In this document: piece by piece, positions 7,255-15,677 of the stretch | How positions within the stretch are numbered: position 1 is the stretch's first letter | Layout of the letters: each line of letters begins with the position of its first letter | Source: Acetobacteraceae bacterium | GTDB lineage: Bacteria; Pseudomonadota; Alphaproteobacteria; Acetobacterales; Acetobacteraceae | Reading direction: 5' to 3' | Assembly: GCA_019750465.1 (NCBI GenBank) | Contig: JAIEOP010000003.1 | Span: 1-55,994 of the forward strand | Length of the DNA stretch: 55,994 nucleotides | Position numbers and translations under genes: made by a program | Notes under the pieces: model-generated | Databases searched by the model: none | What the model was told of the DNA's origin: nothing | Seen by the model: only the letters and a program-made list of their open reading frames with translations

Positions 7255-8373
7255 TCAGGCCCCCTGGTCCGCATTGGTGAGTTCGAGGCGGGTGACCAGC
7301 CGGTCCTTCCACCAGGGCGCGCCGCCCAGCATCAGCGAGAGCAGCTTCGCGCGCCGGTAGTACAGGTGGCAGTCCGCCGCCCAGGTGAAGCCCATGCCGC
7401 CATGCACCTGGATGTTCTCCTTCGACGCCAGGTGGAAGGCCTCCGTCGCGCTGACGCGCGCGGCGGCGGCGGCGGTGGAGAGGTCCGGCGCATCCGCTCC
7501 CAGCGCCCAGGCGGCGTAGTAGCAGTTGGACCGCGCCAGCTCGTTCGCCACGTAGATGTCCACCAGCTTGTGCTTGATCGCCTGGAAGGAGGCGATGGGC
7601 CGGCCGAAGGCGTGGCGCTCCATGGCGAAGTCGCGCGCCATGTCGAGGCAGGCGCGGGCGCCGCCGATCTGCTCGAAGGCGATCGGCACGGCGCTGCGCT
7701 CCAGCACCGCCTCCACCGCCGCCCAGCCGCGCGCCGCGGGCAAGGGCAGGGCGGGCGCGCCGGCGAAGTCCAGCCGCGCCTGGTTGCGCGTGGGATCGAG
7801 GCTCTCCAGCGCGGTGCGCGTCACGCCGGGGCCGGCGAGCTCCACCAGGAACAGCCCGATCCCGCCATCCGCGTCCCCCGCCACCACCACGGCCCGGTCG
7901 GCGATGCCGCCATCGGCGACGGGCCACTTCGTCCCGGTCAGCCGACCCCCGCGCACCTCGGCCTTCACCGCGCGCGGATGCGGGTTGCCGGGCCCTTCCG
8001 CCAGGGCGAGGCAGAAGATCGTCTCCCCCGTCGCCAGCCCCGGCAGCAGCGCGCGCTGCTGCTCCGCGTCGCCGGCCAGCAGGATGGCCTCGGCCGCCAT
8101 GCAGGCGGAGGTGAAGGGGATGGCGGCGACCGCGGCGCCGATCTCCTCGGCCAGCACGCAGAGCCCCTCATGGCCGAGGCCGCTGCCGCCCAGCTCCTCC
8201 GGGATGGCCGCGCCGAGCCAGCCCAGCTCGCCGATGGCGCGCCAGGTGGCGGCATCGTAGGGCGCCTCGCCGTCCAGCACGCGGCGCACCGCGGCGGTGG
8301 GTGCGTTCTTCGCCAGGAAGGACCGCGCCCCATCGCGCACGGCGAGCAGCTCGTCGGCGAATTCGAAGTTCAT
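7255..8373 (-). CDS. Acyl-CoA dehydrogenase family protein (short partner)
   Basis: A 372-aa acyl-CoA dehydrogenase-like protein, first gene of a two-gene minus-strand unit ahead of a second dehydrogenase. The family shape is clear: LGAAIPEELGGSGLGHEGLCVLAEEIG near the N terminus, an AFGRPIASFQAIKHKLVDIYV segment, and C-terminal GGMGFTWAADCHLYYRRAK. In most relatives the last motif reads GFTWEHD, with Glu as the possible base. Here Glu is replaced by Ala, which fits the non-catalytic beta-type subunit of heteromeric dehydrogenases. That role is inferred from the motif and the one-base spacing to its partner. The ATG at 8373 follows an AGGAGGACCGCC-type ribosome site. Confidence 0.88.
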   Translation of the reverse strand: MNFEFADELLAVRDGARSFLAKNAPTAAVRRVLDGEAPYDAATWRAIGELGWLGAAIPEELGGSGLGHEGLCVLAEEIGAAVAAIPFTSACMAAEAILLAGDAEQQRALLPGLATGETIFCLALAEGPGNPHPRAVKAEVRGGRLTGTKWPVADGGIADRAVVVAGDADGGIGLFLVELAGPGVTRTALESLDPTRNQARLDFAGAPALPLPAARGWAAVEAVLERSAVPIAFEQIGGARACLDMARDFAMERHAFGRPIASFQAIKHKLVDIYVANELARSNCYYAAWALGADAPDLSTAAAAARVSATEAFHLASKENIQVHGGMGFTWAADCHLYYRRAKLLSLMLGGAPWWKDRLVTRLELTNADQGA

Positions 8374-8433
8374 GGGCGGTCCTCCTGGAGGGCAAGGCTA
8401 TCCCCGCGGGCCGCTTGGGGGCAAACCGCGCGG

Positions 8434-9567
8434 TCAGCCGGGGCCAGGGATGACGCACCAGGCGCCCTCCGCTGCCGCGGACCGCACGGCCGCGTCGACG
8501 AAGCCGAGGCCGCGCACGCCCTCCTCCGCGCCCGGCGAGTGGAGCGCCAAGGGGTCCGGCGCGCGGGCTTCCCGCCGTGCCAGGATGCGTTCGGCGAGAT
8601 CGGCGTAGAGCGTGGCGAAACCCTCGTGCAGCCCCTCCGGATGGCCGGTGCGCGGGATGCGGGTGGCACGGCGCGCCGCCGGCGCGAGCTCCGGCATGCC
8701 GCGCGTGAAGAGTTGCGCCGGGCCGCGCAGCGGCCGCAGCCACAACTCCCCGAGCCGGGCCCCGCGCCATTCCAGGCTGCCGCGCTCGCCGATGATGCGG
8801 AGCGCGAAGTGGTTCTCCTGCCCGGCGGCGGCGCTGCTCGCCACCAGCGTGCCGCGGGCGCCGGAGGCGAAGCCGAGGCGCAGGCTGGCATAGTCCGTCG
8901 CGCGCCGCCCCGGCACCAGCGCGCCAAGCTCCGCCGAGACGCGATCCGGCCACTCGCCCAGGATGAAGCCCAGCGCGTGATGCGCATGCGTCCCGAGATC
9001 GAGCAGCACCAGGCACTCCCCGGCCCGGGCCGGATCGAGCCGCCAGCGCCGCGCGCCATCGGGCGTGCCCTCCACGCGCTCGGCCAGGCCGCCGCCGAGG
9101 TATTCCGCCTGCACGGCGCGCACGGCGCCGATCGCGCCCTCGCCGACCAGGGCGCGCGCCTGGCGCAGCATCGGGTAGCCGGAATAGCCATGCGCCAGCA
9201 CCAGCGCGCAACCGCTGGCGCGCGCTGCGTCCCGGACCGCGCGCGCATCCTCGAGCGTCGCCGCCAGCGGCTTCTCGCACAGCAGGTCGAGGCCGGCTTC
9301 CAGCACGGCGATGGCCTGCGCGCGGTGCAGGTGGTTCGGCGTGAGCAGCGCCACCGCCTGCATGCCATCCGGCAGCGCCGCCTCCCCGGCGAGCATCGCC
9401 TCGAGATTGTGGTACGCGCGCAGGCCGTGCGCCGCGGCGAAGGCTGCGGCGCGCGCCGGATCGGCCGAACCCATGGCGGCGACGGGACGGAACGCACCGG
9501 ACAGCGCGGCGGCGCCGAGATGCAGGCCGGCGACGAAGCCGCCGCCGATGAGGCCGAGCCGGATCAC
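8434..9567 (-). CDS. Gfo/Idh/MocA family oxidoreductase
   Basis: An NAD(P)-dependent sugar/inositol-type dehydrogenase of 377 aa. The N-terminal Rossmann glycines are GLIGGGFVAGLHLGA, and the family EKP motif is present as LCEKPLAATLEDAR around residue 95. The C-terminal half holds the beta-sheet substrate domain with DLGTHAHHALGFILGEWPDRV (the catalytic His region). The GTG at 9567 is chosen as start because it begins exactly at the Rossmann strand and overlaps the stop of the isomerase gene upstream (GTGA overlap). It is the last gene of a Bug receptor-isomerase-dehydrogenase operon, so a sugar or polyol oxidation is likely. The substrate is unknown. Confidence 0.88.
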   Translation of the reverse strand: MIRLGLIGGGFVAGLHLGAAALSGAFRPVAAMGSADPARAAAFAAAHGLRAYHNLEAMLAGEAALPDGMQAVALLTPNHLHRAQAIAVLEAGLDLLCEKPLAATLEDARAVRDAARASGCALVLAHGYSGYPMLRQARALVGEGAIGAVRAVQAEYLGGGLAERVEGTPDGARRWRLDPARAGECLVLLDLGTHAHHALGFILGEWPDRVSAELGALVPGRRATDYASLRLGFASGARGTLVASSAAAGQENHFALRIIGERGSLEWRGARLGELWLRPLRGPAQLFTRGMPELAPAARRATRIPRTGHPEGLHEGFATLYADLAERILARREARAPDPLALHSPGAEEGVRGLGFVDAAVRSAAAEGAWCVIPGPG

Positions 9568-10598
9568 TCCGGCGGCAGGCCCAGCGCGCCACGCAGCGCC
9601 GTCCGCGGATGGCCGCGCAGCAGCGAGGCATCGAAGTCGCGCTCCGGCGGGCGGATGAGGTGGCGGCGGATCAGCGCGGCGCCCTGCACCGCGCCGTCCT
9701 CCGCGCGCTTCAGCGGGTCCTCCCACTCCAGCACGGCCCAGCCGTCATAGCCCGCCCCCGTCAGTGCGGCGAAGACCGCGGGCCAGGGCACGTCGCCATC
9801 GCCCGGCGTGCGGTAGCGGCCGGGACGGTCGAGCCAGTTCTGGAAGCCGCCGAAGGCGCCGCTGCGGCCGCTGCGCCGGAACTCGGCGTCCTTCACGTGG
9901 AAGGCGCGTATCAGCGGGCCATAGGCCTCGATGAAGGCGACCGGGTCCATGCCCTGCAGGATCATGTGCGAGGGATCATACAGGATGCGGCAGCGCGGGT
10001 GGTTGCCGGTGGCGGCGAGGAAGCGCTCGAAGGTGACGCCGTCATGCACGTCGCAGCCCGGATGGGGCTCGAAGCAGACATCGACGCCGGCGGCATCGAA
10101 GGCATCCAGCACGGGCCGCCAGCGCCGGCCGAGCTCCTGGAAGGCTTCCTCGATCAGCCCCGGCTCGCGCAGCGGCCAGGGATGCACGTAGGGCCAGGCC
10201 AGCGCGCCGGAGAATGCGGCGATGCGCGTGACGCCGAGATGCGCGCAGGCGCGCGCCGCGAGCCGCAGCCGCTCCGCCGCATAGGCGGACGGGTCGGCGC
10301 CATCCGGCGCGACATCCGCCAGCGCATAGGCTGGGTGCCGCGCCAGCTGGAAGCCGAGGCGCTGCGCCGCCAGCTCCGACAGCGCCAGCCCCGCCATGCC
10401 GTCCAGCATCGCCTGCGCCGCGTCGCGGCTCTCGGCCACCTGCTCCAGGCTGATCAGCCGCGCATCGTGCAGCGGCACCTGCAGGGCCAGGAAGCCGAGC
10501 CCCTTCGCCCAGCCGGCCAGGCCGGCCAGGCTGTCGAAGGGCGGCGCCGGGCCGGCGAATTGCGCGACGAAGAGGCCCGGGCCCCGCATGCCCTTCAC
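9564..10598 (-). CDS. Sugar phosphate isomerase/epimerase (xylose isomerase-like TIM barrel)
   Basis: A 344-aa TIM-barrel protein of the AP endonuclease 2/xylose isomerase-like fold. Metal-binding stretches are visible: VDVCFEPHPGCDVHDG (Glu, His), CRILYDPSHMILQGMD (Asp, His), IRAFHVKDAEFRRSG (His, Asp) and AVLEWEDPLKR (Glu). The GTG at 10598 has GGAG seven bases before it. An ATG three codons later (10589) matches the usual family start but has poor ribosome-site spacing, so the true start may be either. Its stop overlaps the dehydrogenase GTG, and it lies 4 bp after the Bug receptor stop, indicating one transcript. It probably isomerises or epimerises the compound taken up or oxidised by its neighbours. 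Confidence 0.87.
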   Translation of the reverse strand: MKGMRGPGLFVAQFAGPAPPFDSLAGLAGWAKGLGFLALQVPLHDARLISLEQVAESRDAAQAMLDGMAGLALSELAAQRLGFQLARHPAYALADVAPDGADPSAYAAERLRLAARACAHLGVTRIAAFSGALAWPYVHPWPLREPGLIEEAFQELGRRWRPVLDAFDAAGVDVCFEPHPGCDVHDGVTFERFLAATGNHPRCRILYDPSHMILQGMDPVAFIEAYGPLIRAFHVKDAEFRRSGRSGAFGGFQNWLDRPGRYRTPGDGDVPWPAVFAALTGAGYDGWAVLEWEDPLKRAEDGAVQGAALIRRHLIRPPERDFDASLLRGHPRTALRGALGLPPE

Positions 10599-10602
10599 CG
10601 GA

Positions 10603-11553
10603 TCACTCCGCCGCGCGGAGGTTGCCCTCCTCGATGATGCGGCGGAAGCGCTCGGCGTCGCCGGCGACGATGGCGGTGAAGTCGCGCGCGTTGCGGAACA
10701 TCGTCGGCATCTGCAGCCGCTCATGCCCCAGGATGACCGCCGCCGCCCTGGTCGCGCGCTCGCAGGCCGCCTCGTATCGGTCGATGATCGGCTGCGGCGT
10801 GTTCAGCGGCGCGAACAGGCCGAGCCAGATGGAGAAGTCGAGGTCGAAGCCCAGCTCCCGCATCGTCGGCGCATCGGGGAAGGCGGCGTTGCGCTCGGGC
10901 GAGAGCGTCGCCAGCACGCGGAAGCCGCTCTCCTTCAGCACCAGGTTCGGGATGTCGGCATACAGATGGACGTCGCCGGCCTGCAGCGCGATCACCAGCT
11001 CGGCCGGGCCGCGGTAGCTGATATGGGTGAGCGGGATGCCGCTCATGCGCGCGAAGGTCGCCATGCTGAGATGCGGCGTGGTGCCCGGCCCGGTGCTGCC
11101 GTAGTTCAGCGTATTGCCCGCCACCCGGCCGCGCGCGAGCACGTCGGCCAGGCTGGTGAAGCCGGTGCGCTCATGCGTCATCAGCACCAGCGGCGCGCGC
11201 GTGGTCATGCAGATCGGGATCAGGTCCGTGGTGCGGTAGCCGGCATTGCGCATGAAGGTGGGCTGGATGGTGATCGGGCCGATCGGGCTGAGCAGGATGT
11301 TCGTGCCGTCCGGCCGGGCGCGCACCACCTCGTTGGTGGCGATGGTGCCGGCGGCGCCGGTGACGTTCTTCACCACGAAATTCTGGTTGAAGATCGGCGT
11401 GAACTCGGCAGCGAGCAGGCGGGCGATCACGTCGGTTGCCGCGGCGGGTCCGAAGCTGGTGGTGATGACGATGGTCTGCTGCGCGGCGGCGGGCATGACC
11501 GCGGCGGCCAACGCCAGCAGCGCGGCCGCCAGGGGCCGGATCAGGGCACGCAT
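10603..11553 (-). CDS. Bug-family (TctC-like) periplasmic solute-binding protein
   Basis: A 316-aa tripartite tricarboxylate transporter receptor. The signal peptide is evident (MRALIRPLAAALLALAAAV then AAAQQ, cleavage near residue 24). The mature part shows FGPAAATDVIARLLA, VVKNVTGAAGTIATNEVVRARPDGTNILL and TLNYGSTGPGTTPHLSMATF, as in the family. It leads the operon with the sugar isomerase and the Gfo/Idh/MocA oxidoreductase. No TctA or TctB membrane genes are nearby, so it either works with a distant transporter or acts as a sensor receptor. The ligand is probably a small carboxylate or sugar acid, which is an inference from the family and the operon. Confidence 0.9.
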   Translation of the reverse strand: MRALIRPLAAALLALAAAVMPAAAQQTIVITTSFGPAAATDVIARLLAAEFTPIFNQNFVVKNVTGAAGTIATNEVVRARPDGTNILLSPIGPITIQPTFMRNAGYRTTDLIPICMTTRAPLVLMTHERTGFTSLADVLARGRVAGNTLNYGSTGPGTTPHLSMATFARMSGIPLTHISYRGPAELVIALQAGDVHLYADIPNLVLKESGFRVLATLSPERNAAFPDAPTMRELGFDLDFSIWLGLFAPLNTPQPIIDRYEAACERATRAAAVILGHERLQMPTMFRNARDFTAIVAGDAERFRRIIEEGNLRAAE

Positions 11554-11658
11554 GGTTTCCTCCCCGTGTGTTGGCGCGAGGCTACCGCGTGCCCGATCCG
11601 GAACGCAACGCGATCGTAGCGGCCGCCGGGGCGGGCGGCCCGCGGCGCCCCGACGAGG

Positions 11659-13362
11659 CTAGTCCCGGTCGGTCATGCCGTAGTCCCGCGCCGCCGCCTC
11701 GGGCGAGACGTAGCCATCGGCCAGGTCGGCCCGCAGCGCCGCCGGGTCGCGCGCGGCCGGCGGGCCGTAGCCCCCCGAACCCGGCGCCTCGATGGTCACC
11801 ACCGCGCCGGCCGGGGCGGTATAGGCGCCCTTGCCCGGCACCGCCCGCCGCGTGCCGTCCGGCAGCGTCATGGACAGCCGCGCGCGTCCGCCCGGCAGGC
11901 CGCCGGCCAGGCCGAAGGGCGGCGTGACCGTGCGCTCGAAGCAGGTGGAGGCGCGGAGGTCGCGGTCCAGGATACGCCAGGCGCGGCGCACGCCGCAGCC
12001 GCCGCGGAAGGTGCCGGCGCCGCCGCTGTCCGGCACCACCGAATATTCCTCGACGCGCAGCGGGAAGCTCATCTCCAGGACCTCGATCGGCGTGTTGAGC
12101 ATGTTGCTCACGGTGGAGGAGACGGCGTTGATGCCGTCCTTCATCGGCCGCGCGCCATAGCCGCCCTTGGTGCTTTCGTAGGAGACGAAGCGCTCTCCCG
12201 TCCGGTAGTCCACGCCGCCGAAGGTGGTGACCGCGGAGGTGCCCTGCGATCCGCACATCACCCGGTCCGGCGCGAGCTGCGCCATGGCCGCGAAGGTCAT
12301 GTCGGCGATGCGGTGCGACATCTCGTGGTTGGCATAGACCACGGGCGAGGGCTCCTGCGCGTTGGCGACGCAGCCCGGCGGCGCCGTCACCCGCACCGCG
12401 CGCCAGCAGCCGCTGTTCGGCGGGATGTGGCTGCGCGGGTCCACCACCATCTTCAGCGCGCAATAGACGCCGGAGGCGGTGACGCTGAGCGGCGCGTTCA
12501 TCGGCCCGGCGACGGCGGGGTCGGACCCCGCGAAGTCGGCGGTGATGGTGTCGCCACACTTGCTCAGCGCGATGCGGACGCGGAAGGTGCGGTCCGCCGT
12601 GTCGCCATCCTCGATGATGCCGTCGCCGTCGAAGATGTCCTCGAACACCGCGTCGCCGTCGGGCAGGCCGCGCAGCGCGCCGCGCATCATCGCCTCGGAA
12701 TAGTCGAGCACGGCATCCATGATGCGCAGCAGCTCCGCCGCGCCGTACTTCGCGGCCAGCCCCGCCATGCGCTCGGCGGCGCGGCGGTTGGCGGCGACCT
12801 GGGCGCGCAGGTCGCCCAGCCGCTCGGCCGGCGTGCGGACATTGGCCAGGATGATCGCCTCCACGTCCGGGATCGGCTGGCCGCCGCGATAGAGCCGGAC
12901 AGGCGGCAGCCGCAGCCCCTCCCCGTAGATCTCCGTCACCGCGCCGTAGCTGCCGGGCGTGGCGCTGCCGACATCCGGCCAATGCGCGCGCACGCAGCCG
13001 AAGCCGAGCAGCCGCCCCTGGTGGAAGGCCGGCATCACCACGTTCACGTCGGGCAAATGCGAGCCGCCGCGATAGGGGTCGTTGTGGATGAAGACGTCGC
13101 CCTCGGCGGCGTCGGGGAAGGTTTCCGCGATGGTGCGCACGGCGTCGGGCATGGAGCCCAGGTGGATCGGCAGGTCGGGCCCCTGCGCCACCATCTCGCC
13201 GCGCGCCGAGAAGATGCCGCAGGAATAGTCGCCGGCCACCTTCAGCAGCGGCGAGTAGGCGGTCTTGGCGAGGACGATCTTCATCTCCTCGGCGGCGGAG
13301 ATGAGGGCGTTCTTCACCACCTCGAAGCGGGCGGGGTCGATGCCGTGCAGCGGGTTCGCCAT
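11659..13362 (-). CDS. Hydantoinase B / oxoprolinase family protein
   Basis: A 567-aa HyuB-type subunit for ATP-dependent cleavage of hydantoin, N-methylhydantoin, oxoproline or acetophenone-like substrates. The N terminus reads IDPARFEVVKNALISAAEEMKIVLAKTAYSP, and FIHNDPYRGGSHLPDVNVVMPAF, FAGSDPAVAGPMNAPLSV and AGTFRGGCGVRR are family signatures. The ATG at 13362 lies 5 bp past the stop of the HyuA-type gene, so longer openings are rejected. Subunits A and B act as a complex in the cytoplasm. The substrate is not determined, since this family covers several ring and ketone substrates. Confidence 0.9.
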   Translation of the reverse strand: MANPLHGIDPARFEVVKNALISAAEEMKIVLAKTAYSPLLKVAGDYSCGIFSARGEMVAQGPDLPIHLGSMPDAVRTIAETFPDAAEGDVFIHNDPYRGGSHLPDVNVVMPAFHQGRLLGFGCVRAHWPDVGSATPGSYGAVTEIYGEGLRLPPVRLYRGGQPIPDVEAIILANVRTPAERLGDLRAQVAANRRAAERMAGLAAKYGAAELLRIMDAVLDYSEAMMRGALRGLPDGDAVFEDIFDGDGIIEDGDTADRTFRVRIALSKCGDTITADFAGSDPAVAGPMNAPLSVTASGVYCALKMVVDPRSHIPPNSGCWRAVRVTAPPGCVANAQEPSPVVYANHEMSHRIADMTFAAMAQLAPDRVMCGSQGTSAVTTFGGVDYRTGERFVSYESTKGGYGARPMKDGINAVSSTVSNMLNTPIEVLEMSFPLRVEEYSVVPDSGGAGTFRGGCGVRRAWRILDRDLRASTCFERTVTPPFGLAGGLPGGRARLSMTLPDGTRRAVPGKGAYTAPAGAVVTIEAPGSGGYGPPAARDPAALRADLADGYVSPEAAARDYGMTDRD

Positions 13363-13367
13363 GGCGC

Positions 13368-15431
13368 TCAGCTCCGGGCCAGGCGCAGGAAGCCCTGCGC
13401 GGCGACGCGGGCGGTCCAGCCCGGCGGGACGACGGTGGTGGACTCCAGAGCCTCGATCACCACGGGGCCGGGGATCGCGGCGCCGGGGGCGAGCCCCTCG
13501 CGCCACAGCACGGGGCAGGGGCGCGCGCCGCCGGGGAACCAGACCTCGCGGCGGCCCTGCCGCGCCGCCTCGGGCCGCATCGGCTGCACCAGCGCCAGCG
13601 GCGCCTGGCGGCCGAGTGCCGTCAGGCGCAGGTTCACCAGCTGCACCGCCTCCCGCCGGTTGGCGTGGCCGTAGGTGAGTTCGTGGCGGGCATGGAAGCC
13701 CTCCGCCAGGGTGGCCAGGGTCGCGGCGGTGACGGGCCCATCCTCCATCGCCACGGTCAGCTCATAGGCCTGCCGGCGGTAGCGGCAATCGGCCCCGCGC
13801 AGCAGCGCGCGGCGCTCCGGGGGCACGCCGGCGGCGGCGAGCATGGCCGTGCCCTCCGCCTCCATCCCCGCCAGCACCGCGGCGATGCGCGCGGGGTCCA
13901 CGCCCTCGAGCGAGGCGTAGAGGGTGCGCGCGAAATCCCGCCGCAGGTCCGTGGCGACCAGCCCGAGCGCCGAGAAGGCGCCTGGCGCGGGCGGCACGAT
14001 CACCTCCGGCACCGCCAGCTCCTCGGCCAGGGCGGCGGCGTGCACGGGGCCGGCGCCGCCGAAGGCCATGAGGGCGAATTCGCGCGGATCGTGGCCGCGC
14101 TGCACGGAGACGATGCGCAGCGCGTCGCACATGTTGGCGTTCACCACCTCGACGATGCGCGCCGCGGCCTCCTGCACCGGGAGGCCGAGCGGCGCCGCGA
14201 CGTGCTCCCGGATCGCGCTTGCGGCGGCTGCGCGGTCGATCAGCAGCCGCCCGTCCAGCAGCGCGTCCAGGTAGCCCAGCACCACGTTGGCGTCCGTCAC
14301 CGTCGGCTGCGTGCCGCCGCGGCCGTAGGCGGCAGGGCCGGGCAACGCGCCGGCGCTGTGCGGGCCGACCTTCAGCGCGCCCCCGGGATCGATCCAGGCA
14401 ATCGAGCCGCCGCCGGCGCTGACCTCGGCCAGGTCCACCACGGGAACGCGGATCGGGTGGCCGGTGCCGGCGATCCAGCGCCGCGAATTGGTGCCGCCGC
14501 CGACCTCGTAGTCGGCGGTGACGGCGACCTCGCCATCGGCGATGACGCTGGCCTTCGCCGTGGTGCCGCCCATGTCGAAGGAGAGGATGTTGCCGATCCC
14601 GAGCTGCCGCCCCACCAGCGCGGCGGCGACCACCCCCGCGGCCGGGCCGCTCTCCACCGCCGCGGCCGGCATGCGCAGGCATTCCGCCACGTCCAGCACG
14701 CCGCCCGAGCTGCCCATCACGTGCAGCCTTGGCAGGCCGAGCGCGCCGGTCGCCGCCTGCAGCCGTGCCAGGTAGCCTTCCAGCAACGGGCCGACGGTGG
14801 CGCAGACGGCGGTGGTGCTGGCGCGCTCGTATTCGCGGATTTCGGGCAGCACCTCGCAGGAAAGGAAGACCTGCACCCCGGGCAGCGCCTCGCGCAGCAG
14901 CGCGCCGAGCCGCCGCTCCTGCGCGTCGTTGAGGAAGGAGAACAGCAGAGAGACGGCCAGCGTCCGCAGGCCGGCGGCGCGGATCGCGGCGACCAGGGCG
15001 GGCATCTCCTCCTCCGCGAGCGGCGTGACCTCCTGCCCCTGGGCGTCGATGCGGCCGGTGATCTCGAAGCGGTGGCGGCGCGGGATCAGCACCGCCGGGC
15101 CGTCCTGGAACAGGTCGTAGAGGTCGGCCCGCGCGCTGCGGCGGAGTTCGAGGACGTCGCGGAAGCCGCGCGTGGCGATGAAGCCGGCCGGGGCGCCCTT
15201 GCCCTCCAGAAGGGCGTTCGTCACCACGGTGGTGGCATGGGACAGCAGGGTCACCTCGGCCGCGGCGATGCCGTGCTCGTCGAGCCCCTGGCGCAGCCCG
15301 GCCAGCACGCCGGCGCCGAAATCCTCCGGCGTGGTCAGCACCTTGGCGATGGCGATGCGGCCGCTGCCTTCCTCCACCAGCGCCACGTCGGTGAAGGTGC
15401 CGCCGATATCGACGCCGATGCGCCACGCCAT
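13368..15431 (-). CDS. Hydantoinase A / oxoprolinase family ATPase subunit
   Basis: A 687-aa HyuA-type subunit that binds and hydrolyses ATP to activate the substrate cleaved with the B subunit. The ASKHA-fold phosphate-binding motif GVDIGGTFTDVALV is at residues 6-19 and the second motif ILSFDMGGTTAKASVI is mid-protein; ALMAFGGAGPVHAAALAEEL is the C-terminal family motif. The ATG at 15431 is used because the phosphate-binding motif follows immediately. The gene is first in a two-gene operon with the B subunit and is divergent from a flavin monooxygenase, with an inverted repeat in between. Confidence 0.92.
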   Translation of the reverse strand: MAWRIGVDIGGTFTDVALVEEGSGRIAIAKVLTTPEDFGAGVLAGLRQGLDEHGIAAAEVTLLSHATTVVTNALLEGKGAPAGFIATRGFRDVLELRRSARADLYDLFQDGPAVLIPRRHRFEITGRIDAQGQEVTPLAEEEMPALVAAIRAAGLRTLAVSLLFSFLNDAQERRLGALLREALPGVQVFLSCEVLPEIREYERASTTAVCATVGPLLEGYLARLQAATGALGLPRLHVMGSSGGVLDVAECLRMPAAAVESGPAAGVVAAALVGRQLGIGNILSFDMGGTTAKASVIADGEVAVTADYEVGGGTNSRRWIAGTGHPIRVPVVDLAEVSAGGGSIAWIDPGGALKVGPHSAGALPGPAAYGRGGTQPTVTDANVVLGYLDALLDGRLLIDRAAAASAIREHVAAPLGLPVQEAAARIVEVVNANMCDALRIVSVQRGHDPREFALMAFGGAGPVHAAALAEELAVPEVIVPPAPGAFSALGLVATDLRRDFARTLYASLEGVDPARIAAVLAGMEAEGTAMLAAAGVPPERRALLRGADCRYRRQAYELTVAMEDGPVTAATLATLAEGFHARHELTYGHANRREAVQLVNLRLTALGRQAPLALVQPMRPEAARQGRREVWFPGGARPCPVLWREGLAPGAAIPGPVVIEALESTTVVPPGWTARVAAQGFLRLARS

Positions 15432-15482
15432 GCCGAGGCCCCCTGCCGGTCCGGTTCGAGAAAGCGGTCCGGCGCGGGCCGG

Positions 15483-15514
15483 CCTCAAGGGGCCGGCGCA
15501 TGCCGGCCTTGAGG
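15483..15514. repeat. Inverted repeat between divergent promoters
   Basis: CCTCAAGGGGCCGGC and GCCGGCCTTGAGG form a long stem around GCAT, with two unpaired G on one arm. It lies about 50 bp upstream of hyuA and 160 bp upstream of the monooxygenase gene on the other strand. Terminators are not expected between divergent genes, so this is either an operator or an RNA leader hairpin; I cannot tell which. Confidence 0.5.
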
Positions 15515-15677
15515 AAAGCGTGATGCTGCTGCGCGGAAAGGGGGATGGTCAAGCGCCGCCAAAGGTCGCAGAGACGGTCATTCGACACGATCGATGGCGC
15601 ACGCCCGCGCGCCCGGCAGGCTGAGTCGTATCGCCCTGCCCCCCGTCGGGCCGCGACGGATGGGAGATGAGACGCCG

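Noticed and set aside
7033-9750. A 905-codon plus-strand frame antisense to the acyl-CoA dehydrogenase and Gfo/Idh/MocA genes
   Set aside because: It is His/Ala/Gly/Arg-rich, has no domain, and is fully antisense to genes with clear motifs. Long antisense frames are normal in DNA this rich in GC.
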